Below, piece by piece: positions 54,374 through 64,000 of a stretch of 64,000 nucleotides of DNA (within the stretch, counting starts at the first letter, position 1; each line of letters begins with the position of its first letter). The stretch is from positions 1,178,001 to 1,242,000 of the forward strand of contig JBLDXI010000017.1 in the NCBI GenBank assembly GCA_047495785.1, given 5' to 3'. Position numbers and translations under genes: made by a program. The notes beneath the pieces were generated by a model, which was not told the origin of the DNA, ran no database searches, and saw only the letters and a list, made by a program, of their open reading frames with translations. Source of the DNA: Lepidodermella squamata. Its lineage: Eukaryota; Gastrotricha.

Positions 54374-56443
54374 CTAGGAAGCTATCGGCTTCAGGACGTT
54401 GTGTCGCCGCCTTTCCGCGGATTTGTAGTATTGCAGCAATTGTTCGGTGACTGATGGAATTCTTTTGACTTTCGAAATGCGGAACTGCCCATCGCTATGC
54501 CGTTCAATCTTTGGCGCGCCAGCTTCTTTATTCCCATTAAGGAAATGTCCTACCGAAGTGCAAGCTGTTCCACCGCCTTGTCGTAGTGGAGGGAGTCTGA
54601 AAGGCGCAGTGAGGGTCTTCTTTTTATCGTTTTGAGGGGTTTCAGCCACTGCGTCGACGAGTACTTGATTATAATCATCACTCTCGATTTTGAAGCTGAT
54701 TGTTTTTGGTTTCCGTCGCTTGATCTTCAGACTATCGAGGCTTAGCGTATCACCACTGATACTCCCTGAACCCTGCGAATTCGGCGGAACGTTCAAATCG
54801 TACATTTTCGAGAATTTCGCTCTGAGCTTTGAAATGCCAGACGTAGTAAATCGAGGGGTGTTGAGCCGCGATTGCCGGACATCGGAACTATCGTTATCTT
54901 CTTCTTCTTCATCGGACAGAAAATGTCGAGTTTTGTAACCACCGTTTAGCAAGTTGGCCTGACGATTGACTTTTCTCAGCCCTCTTCCAGATGATACTTG
55001 GCTATGAATACCACGGATGTTTTGAAGTAACGCGGACGCTTCTTTCATAGCTTCGGTATGTCGCGACTCTAAATTTCCGTCGAATGTATAAGCCCTTGGG
55101 CCAAAAATAGGAGAATCAGAGCGCTGGGTGAATTTGACAGAAGCGTTGAAGGATGATATCGCTTGTCCATCAGGCCTACGATTGGCACTGTTCCAAAGTC
55201 GTGAGTTGGGGTCAGCATGTCGGTCGTAGATCTGCCTAGTTGGAGATATCGAATAATTGCTTCGTGAGGACATTCGTGAGGAAGAAATAACTACAGCAGC
55301 TATTTCCTGAACACTCCGATTGAGCCTGCGTCTAGTTTCATCCTCTTGAGACCCTTCCTTGCCATTCTCGCCACCTTCAGAATCTGAAAAGGTGGTTCTA
55401 GGGTAGGCTGCGCTGATTCCGTATGATGAAGATACTAAAATATCGTCATCGGAACCATCGAAGGACATGTCTGAGGATAAGAAGCTAGAGTAGCGGTTAT
55501 CGTTCGAAAGTCTAGCCTTGATTTTCCGCCGCATCTTCTTGTTGAGATACTGAATCACCGACCCACCATCTTCTTGGTCATCGCCATCTTTTTGGCTGAT
55601 CCAAGTATCGCCCTCTTCAAGACCTTCCGGTTTCACGGTACCGTCATTTGACGCGGCACCACCTTTAGCTCCCTTGAATCTAACCGTGTTCTTCCCCCTG
55701 CCCTTATTCTTGACTCGATTCAATTTTTCAGCGGCAATAGCTGCTCGTTTCGCCTCACGTCTCGCCGTTTTCGCCGCCTCGATTGGATCAGCAATTTGGC
55801 TACCACGGCCGAAACCAAGAAGCTTCCCACCTTTCCTGCTGCCGCCTTCCATTTTCGAACCAGGTGCTGGTGTGATAGCTGGCCCAGGGGTGGTTGCGTC
55901 GGTTTGAGGGCTTGAACTTTCTTCTGTTTCTTCCTCCTCTTCATCTTCATCTTCTTCATCAGTTTCTTGCTCAGTAGTTTCGGGCGAAATCTGTCGACTC
56001 GCAAGTTCTTCGACTTCCTCTTCTGGTAATTCTTCGATCTCAACGCGAGGAAGTTTTTTCGACCAAGCTGGGCCGTCTTCAAGCTCCATCTCTAGTATTT
56101 TTCGCTGCCTCTCCCGATATCTCTGTAACCGAAGTCGCTCCATGGTTTCTTGAAGCCCCGTACCCGAAACGCCAGGCCGGAAGTCTTTGTGCTTAAACGT
56201 GCTGGCATACCTGCCTCGATATGTCGAGTTGGGCAGGAACATGTCTGGAGCCAAGGGATTTTTGAGCTGTAGCAGCATCCGCTCGTAGGGTCGGCATTTG
56301 TGGCGCGGGAACATCCGCGCATAATCTGGATTGATTTGACTTGCCAATGGTGGCAATTCATCTGTCTCGAGATGCTCGGGAGAAGTTGGGCAATTCGCAT
56401 CTTTACACGCCTCAAAGCGACGCGTGTGAAGTACAGGGAACAT
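54374..56443 (-). CDS. Intracellular basic/acidic protein, LPNSTYR family member 1
   Basis: Single exon, 689 residues, no signal peptide or membrane segment. The N-terminal ~90 residues are shared with the gene at 62497: FEACKDANC, MFPRHKC, and APDMFLPNSTYRGRYASTFKHKDF. The rest is low-complexity: an acidic Glu/Asp block (EEDEDEEEEETEESSS), basic stretches with predicted coiled-coil-like Lys/Ala sequence, and many Ser/Arg-rich segments with SDEEEED. The composition resembles cytoskeletal or nuclear scaffold proteins. The Cys spacing (CxxxxC...HxC) could bind metal, but this is speculative. Function unknown. Confidence 0.7.
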   Translation of the reverse strand: MFPVLHTRRFEACKDANCPTSPEHLETDELPPLASQINPDYARMFPRHKCRPYERMLLQLKNPLAPDMFLPNSTYRGRYASTFKHKDFRPGVSGTGLQETMERLRLQRYRERQRKILEMELEDGPAWSKKLPRVEIEELPEEEVEELASRQISPETTEQETDEEDEDEEEEETEESSSPQTDATTPGPAITPAPGSKMEGGSRKGGKLLGFGRGSQIADPIEAAKTARREAKRAAIAAEKLNRVKNKGRGKNTVRFKGAKGGAASNDGTVKPEGLEEGDTWISQKDGDDQEDGGSVIQYLNKKMRRKIKARLSNDNRYSSFLSSDMSFDGSDDDILVSSSYGISAAYPRTTFSDSEGGENGKEGSQEDETRRRLNRSVQEIAAVVISSSRMSSRSNYSISPTRQIYDRHADPNSRLWNSANRRPDGQAISSFNASVKFTQRSDSPIFGPRAYTFDGNLESRHTEAMKEASALLQNIRGIHSQVSSGRGLRKVNRQANLLNGGYKTRHFLSDEEEEDNDSSDVRQSRLNTPRFTTSGISKLRAKFSKMYDLNVPPNSQGSGSISGDTLSLDSLKIKRRKPKTISFKIESDDYNQVLVDAVAETPQNDKKKTLTAPFRLPPLRQGGGTACTSVGHFLNGNKEAGAPKIERHSDGQFRISKVKRIPSVTEQLLQYYKSAERRRHNVLKPIAS

Positions 56444-59222
56444 ACTATAGCTATAAATTCATCTATAACATCGAATCAACAACTTGAATATTGAACATTT
56501 CGCGTAAGTAAAACTGTCTGTTATTCTTATCTGAATAATTCTACTGCAACTTATTGACCGCTTGCGTATAGGAAAGGAGCAGCCAAAAATTGAGCAAGGT
56601 ACCTAGAAGGTCCTCTTTGTGTTGTTAGTAACGCAAATATTAGTCATTGTGCACTTGGCCACCACGTGATGATATTAGCTATAAGTCAGCTTTTCGCACT
56701 CGATTTTTAAATCTGACGGTTCTACCCCGGTCCTATAGGTGTTAGGTTCATATATAGGAAACGAACATGACTGCGCAAGGCTGGAGCAATCAAATGGAGG
56801 CCTAATCGTTGGAAAGAGCAAGTGCTGGATCCTGTCCATAAAAATTTGACCTTGCGGCAAAATAACGTGAAAAATATTTTAAAACACGAGAAACCTCGCT
56901 TAGATCCGCCCGAAAAATAAATAAATTATTTTTAAATGTATAGCTATAAATGTGATGAAGAGGCACAATTAGAGCCTTAATGTTCGGAGCCTTGTTTCCT
57001 TCAAAATAAATCTAAAAAAATCCACCTCAATATTTCTGGTGAAATCGGAACAAATAGTAATACGAGCTGATGACGCACAAAAAATAGCATTTCGAAAATT
57101 AGACACAAATAGCATTGCAATCTGGCTTTTTCGAATTCAGATATTTTTAAAGCGTTGAAATAACAAACGAACTTAGAAGCCCTAAAACGGGGTATAATTA
57201 ATCTCGCTAAAATTGCGCATTAATTTATAAAGGTGTTTTTACAGCGCCGCAAGAAGAAAACAGACAATTTGCTTTAATTGCTTAAAGACCAGACATATTG
57301 CGGCCATTTGCCAACTGATGGGTAATCAACGCATTCCTCTGCCTAACAACAACACACAAAAAAACGATTAATATCGAAATTATTCGAGTAAAAATAGGCG
57401 CGTAACTATGGCTTATAGCGCGTAAAACTACTACTGTTGTGTTTTGTTCTCACCCTGGTGTAAAAAACGCGACGTGTTTACGTGCATAATGATGATGTGT
57501 ATTCAGGGAATTGAATCTTTAAGCGTAATATAGGATGCAGCTATTAGGAATCGTATAGATGAATAAGTTGTCAAGGCGCATAGGCGTCAGTAAATCGATG
57601 GCTTCGATTCCATGAAAAGAGCGTTTTCTCGTTTTAAGGCTGCTAAATAACAAATCCAAGCCGAAAAACCGAATTCGGTCAAAAAGTGTGAAACAATTGA
57701 AGAAAAATGTTAATTGAACAAAATAATTTCTGAGGTTCTAATTTTTCGAAGGAGCAGGGTGCGCAGAAGGTAGAGTGTCTTGATTAGATGTAAAATTATG
57801 CGCCAATTGAAGCGCGTCCATCCAATCCTGCGCGCAGGTCCATCTGGTTTTGGTGTGGCTTTATTGCATATAAGACGTGAGCGCAAAATTCGTCATACTG
57901 CTTTTGGGTTTGGTTTGAGATGCATGGATTGGAAACCCTGGTGATTAAGCCAATCCACCTGCAAAACTTGTCGGCAATAAAACACCGGGCAATCACTCTT
58001 ATTTTCGCTGCCTATTTGATTAAATCATGCGTTTTAACCTTGAGCAACTAGATATTTTTCGACCTAGGTTATTTTTTCGTAAATTTCTTAAATATAAGCG
58101 AGTTTCAAATAATATTTTCGGTACATTGCTTCAAAGTATTATAATGGCTATTATTCCGTGGGAAATACTCTTGATTTTTATTTCCAGAATATTCTGATTA
58201 AATTCTAATATATTTTCGAAATATTTATAATACTGCTCATTATGTTTCGGGAAGGTAATTGAGTATGACATGGTAACCGATAGTTTGAAAATTACAGCCA
58301 CCTCTATATTGAGCGTAAATGATTTTACATTAGTGACGAAATTATATAAAACGCATAAAATCTCAGGTAAATCTCTGAAATGCAATTTCAAAGACCTACG
58401 AGCGTTTCGAATTTTCGAACCTTCATCCCCATTAAATTCAATTATTTAAGATCTTGCGGTGTCTCAATAGCAGTAGATGTGAGCAAGGATGTGAGTACTC
58501 TCAACGCTGGATTTTAAACTATTCCTATTTAATTTTAATTTTAATTTTTTTTCCCTGTTATATTGAAAATATGGACCTACTAATGCTCTCATATTGTCCA
58601 AGTCATTAATTTCTTCATCCCAATAATTTTCGGCGATTATTACTGTCACTCATTTACGCATCCTTATTAATTGTCTCATAACATTTAGGATCATATAGCA
58701 CTTATGAAGCCGACGAAAATTTATCTTTATTTAATGAAAATTACCCCGACTCATCACGGCCGCCGATCTTCGCATATAGGTGCACCTTGCAAAGTGAGCC
58801 GCCGCCGAGTCGCGGTCGCGGCCACGCACCGCCATGATCTTCCACCGCCGTAATATAAATTGCGTTATACTGCCCCGCTTTATTGCCCGCTCGCGCGCGC
58901 GCGGAGGCGGCGGCGGTATAAGGTGTTTTTATTACTCGCTCACTCTCTCAATCGACGCGCGCGAGCGGTGTAAGTGAGAAGACGGACGACACAAAACGAA
59001 AACAACGACACGCAATGATGAGCGTAATTACGACGCGTGAGTGTGACGACCTAGCCGGCAAAAAGCCACGCGCAACGGCAATTGGCCACCAGCTCGACCA
59101 ATTAGCATCAACAACGCCGACATCGCACCACCTTAACGAGAAATTAATTACTCACTCGCTCATCATCATCATCGATTTCAATTAACTTTAATTTCTCGCT
59201 CATTTATTTCCGCACTCATCAA
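56444..59222. other. 2.8 kb non-coding stretch with a CpG-rich KLF upstream region
   Basis: No gene recognised between the divergent LPNSTYR member 1 and the KLF gene. The first 2.3 kb are AT-rich. From about 58757 to 59100 the DNA is CpG-rich, with a GCGCGC run and GGCGGCGGCGG near 58892-58916, followed by TCATCATCATCATCG at 59161. This is likely the KLF promoter and 5' UTR. Confidence 0.55.
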
Positions 59223-61940
59223 ATGAACGAAGCCATTTCAGGCGAGGCAAATGGTGATGCGCCGATTAATTTTCTGGAAATTGACGATTATTTCAATAAT
59301 TTGTTACTGTCCCAACAACAGGTGTGTAATTTTGATTAATTAATTATTTCAATTTTTTAATTAATTTATTTCCAGAACTCTCAACCGTCCGAAGAGTTGC
59401 GGGTTGTTTGTCAGTCGCCCATCAGCCCAGTTGCCGATGTCCCAAGTTTCGTAGCTGTGACGTATAACCAGCAACCAGCCGAACCACCTGTTGCTCAAGC
59501 GACGTGCTCACCTCAGCCGCAAGTCGAACAATCGGCGATTCCTGGTCTTACCAGCGTTATCACGGTCAATAACAACGCCCATCATCAGCAACAGCATGTC
59601 GATGCCGATATGGAGATTCAAAATTTTGTCGAAGACCTGTTTCAAACGGGCCAAAACGCGGCTGCTATGTACGCCAGCAGCGCTGAACAGGGTGGCGGGT
59701 CTTTGGTCACCCTGGTGGCGCCAAATCCTGTAAACTACTACAACCAGGCCTATCAAAATTTCAATTACTATCACCAATCATTATCGTATTCAGACTATCA
59801 TCAAAACCCAGGTAATTAATTTCGATTTTAATTTTAATTTAATTTTTAAATATTTTTTAAATTGCAGTAGCTCACGATTGCTATGGCCCTGGGTGCTGTG
59901 ATGTGTACCTTTGCCCGAATAACCATCAGCACAATTATCAAATTATGGCCAGCAGTGAAGCGTGTCCGAGCGGTGTTGTAGCCGACCACCACATTCGATC
60001 GTCTTGTTATCTTCAAAATTCAACTCATTTTTCAGCGCAAAATGACCAACAAATGGCTGTTGATGAAACGGCTGTCTACACCGCCCTGGCGCCGGCCGAT
60101 AATTCGTGGCAGTCGACGTCAACCGACTACAACCATCAGCAGCAACAGCTCTACTCAGTGGCTGCGTATGACATGACGCCGTACCAGCCGGTAATTCAGT
60201 CGGATAATTCGGCGTTTCGACAACCTAACCAAGATGTGAATGAAGATTTGCTCATGTTGGCTCAACAGGGTGACTCGAACAACGAAGCGGCGAAAAATCA
60301 ATGGAGCGTGGCGACGCCTAGCGCGTGTTCTTCATCATCGACCAGCGGTAATAACAGTGTTCTGAAGCCGAATTCAATCGCCGACGAAAGGCAGTTGGAC
60401 TTGTTGGCGCAGCAATTTACGGATACAGCGAAAGATTCGCAAATTCGTTATACGAAAAATTCGCGCCGTTTGCGCGCTCTTTTGCGCGCCAAGGTGCTGC
60501 CAGTTGTCACGGAGCAGGTCACGCACAAAAGCCGCGGGCGGGTCGGTCGGCCGCAAAAAGTGCCCCAGCAGCCGCTGAGTGCTCAAATGACCCCGGTTTC
60601 GGGCGACGAGGCGACACTAAGTGGCGCTCGAACTCACCCAGGCTGCACGACGATTCGTTACAACAGGGCGAAGGTCAACCCGGAGTCGCAAAAACGACGC
60701 GTTTATTACTGCGATTATGAAGGTGCGTTATTTTAATTTAGTTTTTTTTCGTCTTTTAATTTAATTTGTATTTTAAGGGTGTAATAAAGCGTACACGAAG
60801 AGTTCACACCTGAAAGCCCACAAGCGACTCCACACAGGTACGTCATTTTGCCACCTAGCATAGTTTTGATGAGTCGATAATTTCTGGAGTAATAATTAGG
60901 CGTCAATTGCGCGCTCATTTTGCTGCGCACGCAAATTTTGAGGTTTTTATTGTCGCTGTGATGCGCTTTTGCGGCGCGCGTTAATTTTCTCACCTTTGCG
61001 GCGAACGAGCGCGCGCATCTTTTGCGTGCGCCACGCATTATGAAATCCATGCCTCACTCAATTATGAGAGTTGTACGGATGCAAATTATCTCATATAAAT
61101 GCGCGAAATACTTAATCAAATTTGATTGCGCTGAATAAAAAATAAAAAACGCCGCCTTAAAAATTAGGTAGTTAAAACGTGAAATATCAATTTTAATAAT
61201 ATATTTATATTTTTTCCAGGTGACAAGCCATACTGTTGCCCATTACCTGGTTGTGACTGGCGCTTCATGCGTAGCGACGAATTAACTCGCCATATTCGGA
61301 AACACACCAACGACCGGCCTTTCTCTTGCGACAAATGTGACAGAAAGTGAGTAACATTGCTGTTCAAAATTGCAAAAAATTCTCGATTTTTATGAAACAT
61401 TTTCTTATGAAATATTGTTTTTTTAGATTCATGCGATCGGACCATCTCCAACTTCACCGAAAGCGCCACGAGGAGAATGAAGCGGCCGGCGGCGATGGTT
61501 TAGAACTTCGGACCACAGCTCGATCGTCGAAAAATTCACCCTCCAGCCGCAACTCGGCGCCTCTGTCGTCACCTAGCAGCGAGCACCAGGGCGCTGTGGG
61601 TGTCATTCGATCACGCCGAAGCGCAACAGCGAGCCGAAAATCGTCGCGCCTAAGTGCAAGTGAACCGTCCCCATTTCAGCAGCAATCATCAATTTCAACC
61701 AGGGCATCGAATTATTACGCCGATCCGCAATCGCTCAACGTCTACAACCAACAGGGTGGCTACAACGTGGTCGACGATGAAACTCTGCGGCTTTTACGCC
61801 ATGATGAAATCGATAGTGATGACAGTGATGATGCGCCGGCGTTGTACGCCAGCAGTCGCTTCTCTTCGCCTAATGTCATGGTCTGCCATCGGCAGCAAAA
61901 TCAATCGACCACCGTTAGCGAGTGGACACTGCCGCTATAA
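59223..61940 (+). CDS. Krueppel-like factor (KLF) zinc-finger transcription factor
   Basis: Nuclear DNA-binding factor for GC/CACCC boxes. Exons are 59223-59321, 59376-59811, 59868-60722, 60778-60837, 61220-61346 and 61427-61940 (about 696 residues). The three C2H2 fingers are spread over exons 3-6. Finger 1 is [21 protein letters not shown] then KRLHTG; finger 2 [21 protein letters not shown]; finger 3 [19 protein letters not shown]. The GCDWRF and RSDELTRH signatures and the finger spacing identify KLF/SP, and the absence of an SP Buttonhead box favours KLF. The N-terminal ~470 residues are Gln/His/Asn-rich, likely activating. About 150 residues follow the last finger, unlike most KLFs, where the fingers are at the C-terminus. 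An acidic motif ([12 protein letters not shown]) lies in that tail. A KLF subtype is not assigned. Confidence 0.93.
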
Positions 61941-62496
61941 ATAAATAAAATCAAAATAATTATTTGAAATTCTCAGCAAAATCAAATTTTTCATGTGCAA
62001 AAAATGATTATGATGTCTTCCAAATTCTCAACATTATTAATATATTGGGAAAAAGTGTCTCTTTTATTGTAAAAATCGATGTTTTGTGGTGTTCGAAATT
62101 CTTGTTGAAAAAATGAATAAAATAAAATTTGAATAAATCGAATTTTTTTGAATATCTGGTTTTTCGACGCATAAATTTCCCTATCGCCAATATTTTTCTG
62201 CCGGTACGTTTGTAAATTCATATGCCGCGTGCTGGTATAGCACCATCGAAAAAATTAGCCGGCGTACTTTCGCACAGGTCGACGCGCCAATTTCTCGAAT
62301 GAATAATTCAGCGCAGCTTTTTCACGCGTGCTATTGCTCTCCCCACGACAACGCCTTCGATCCGAAAATCGCAAGTCGTTTTGTCATAACAGCAGCAATA
62401 ATAACCACCCTTAGAATGAATGAGCACTAAGCCCATTCTCAGCTGCAGTTTCTCACCTATACTGTTGGCTTTCGTTTTTGTGCGACGATCTAGTAA
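61941..62496. other. Spacer between KLF and LPNSTYR member 2
   Basis: AT-rich with no gene recognised. It should carry the KLF polyadenylation region and the next promoter. Confidence 0.45.
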
Positions 62497-64000
62497 ATGA
62501 AGACTGTCAATTTTTCCGAGCCAAATTCTGCTCCTTGGAAGTACTCCAAGTTCGACGAATGCAAGGAAGCTGAATGCGCCGTAGATGTGCTAGCTCCGCC
62601 GCCCTATTCCCGACCTCCCGAAGACATCTGGCCAATGCATCGCTGTTCGGTACTTGATAAGGTCCTCCTCGATGACGGGACAAAATTCAAAAGCGCCCCG
62701 GATATGTTGTTACCAAATTCCACCTACCGTAGCATGGTAACTACACGGAAGATCAAAAGTGCCTTCCCTACTACAACAAACGCTGAAGAAATCAAAGTTG
62801 ACACTCAGAAGGCCGAGAAAATAATCAAGGTCCCTCAGCATCCCATTCAAATGGTTCCAACCCCGCGTCAACACCACGATTTGCGGTGTCGGAAGATGAA
62901 AATGGAAGCCGAGGCTAGAATGTCGATGTTGTCGAAAAGCGACACAGTCTGTCCGAGTTCTGGCTTAACTGGCGGACGGGTTAACCTTGCGGAAAAGCCA
63001 ACCATCTGTGACCATCATCCAGATTCTAAGAAATGCTGGGCCAGAGTTCGACTACGTCAAAGTACGTCATGCGAGCCGATAAAACGGTCTATGCCTGCTT
63101 CAAAGCCCAAGATTCAAGTGACATCGTCTGAGTTGGCTGCTATAGACGATGACTATCTAATCACTAGCAAGGGTTACTTTGACGATGACGACCGTAAACT
63201 GTTACGCTTGAATGGAAGCCCTCCTCCGCCATCTCCAGAGAGTCAATTAACGAAGTTAGCGAAAACTGAAAACAAAACAGTTAGTAATCGTTCGAAAAGA
63301 ATCCCACCTAAAGTGGTTACCTACCCTACTCCGAACAAATCTCTCATTAAAGAGTCTAATGAGAAGTCCTTTTTTGTCGGATGTAGCAAAGAAAATTTGG
63401 ATAAAGATGACTTTGAAGATGATTCAATCCAATACTCAGCGTCTCCAAGTATCGGAAGCCCTGCAGTGTTCGATCCATCCCCAGTTTCTCCGAGGAAGAA
63501 AGGCCCTGAGCCTGAGAATCTTGTCCATCCATCCGTGAAGAAACTGGCAACAGGACCGATGAATAGAAGCCAGTCTGTTCCGTCAACTTACACCATGATC
63601 ACTCTCACGCCATCAGCAGTGCCACCACCAAACAGCGTCGCGCCGCCCCCATCTGCGTTTTTAGGATCCTTGGATAACTTGACATCCTCCGCATTGGTAA
63701 CAAGGGCCGTACGCCATGAAAGTGAGCCCGCCATTAAAAATGCAGTGACCGAACTGCCGACGCCAGTAGAGGAAGCTACCGTCGCTGGCCATTCAGGTTT
63801 GAGTTGCTTATTTCTTTTCGCCTCTGTAGTATTTAACTAGAACTGCATGATTTTGAGCTTGAATGAAATCCGGATGAATGATGAATGATGCTTTTTATGA
63901 TAGATGTCAAGAAGTGGGAAAGTCGACGAATTACTGATTCTGCGAAACGGAAACTTCTCGAAAACATTGCTGCAACTCAACAGAACGCTGCTGAGAGGAA
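62497..64000 (+). CDS. LPNSTYR family member 2 (3'-truncated by window)
   Basis: Paralog of the 54374-56443 gene, opposite strand. Exon 1 is 62497-63796; a phase 1 donor (TCA G|gtttgag) joins exon 2 at 63904 (G|AT GTC AAG), which runs past the window. The shared N-terminus is FDECKEAEC, WPMHRCS and APDMLLPNSTYRSM. It also has a proline-rich APPPYSRPP, which includes a PPPY motif. Downstream the protein is Ser/Pro-rich with acidic patches. Exon 2 so far encodes a charged, probably helical segment (VKKWESRRITDSAKRKLLEN). Function unknown. Confidence 0.72.

Overview
The window is nuclear DNA of a small-genome invertebrate animal. Genes are split by very short GT-AG introns (mostly 48-60 nt). The families are animal ones: Golgi carbohydrate sulfotransferases, a heparan sulfate 3-O-sulfotransferase, an animal-type gamma-glutamyltransferase, a Krueppel-like zinc-finger factor, a rhodopsin-family receptor, nuclear tRNAs and a probable U3 snoRNA. 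Intergenic DNA is AT-rich with CpG-rich islands. I cannot place the phylum from the sequence alone. Layout: (1) 1-11.9 kb, seven tandem same-strand copies of an HNK1ST/CHST8-14-like sulfotransferase with a conserved three-intron structure; one copy carries a 2-nt insertion in the PAPS-binding exon. (2) 13.2-17.0 kb, an F-box gene (+) and a small leucine-rich-repeat gene (-). (3) 17.2-20.5 kb, a six-exon class A GPCR (-), followed by a long, mostly gene-free stretch that holds one plausible secretory first exon (22.05-22.38 kb) and a 28-bp inverted repeat (24.5 kb). (4) 27.5-34.3 kb, gamma-glutamyltransferase and HS 3-O-sulfotransferase, separated by 3.5 kb of non-coding DNA. (5) 34.4-49.3 kb, a cluster of ten diverse two-hydrophobic-segment proteins resembling the CD225/dispanin (IFITM) family. 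It is interrupted by a secreted lipase, two AIG1/GIMAP-like GTPases with N-terminal secretion or anchor sequences, and an RNA island with tRNA-Glu(CTC), tRNA-Asp(GTC) and a probable U3 snoRNA. (6) 49.4-54.1 kb, three minus-strand genes for secreted low-complexity or repeat proteins. (7) 54.4-64 kb, a Krueppel-like factor flanked by two paralogs of an unrecognised family (motif APDM[FL]LPNSTYR), the second running off the window. The most unusual region is 34-49 kb: an expanded family of IFITM-like membrane proteins, three with an N-terminal PPxY motif, next to a pair of GTPases that appear to be routed to the secretory pathway. If expression agrees, this could be a lineage-specific membrane or defence module, but that function is inference. 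The other strong story is the sulfotransferase array, which shows birth and possible death of copies (intron loss, altered PAPS-binding residues, and a frameshift that a cryptic splice acceptor could bypass). Exon joins given below were made by hand from splice signals and reading frame and have not been tested against transcripts.
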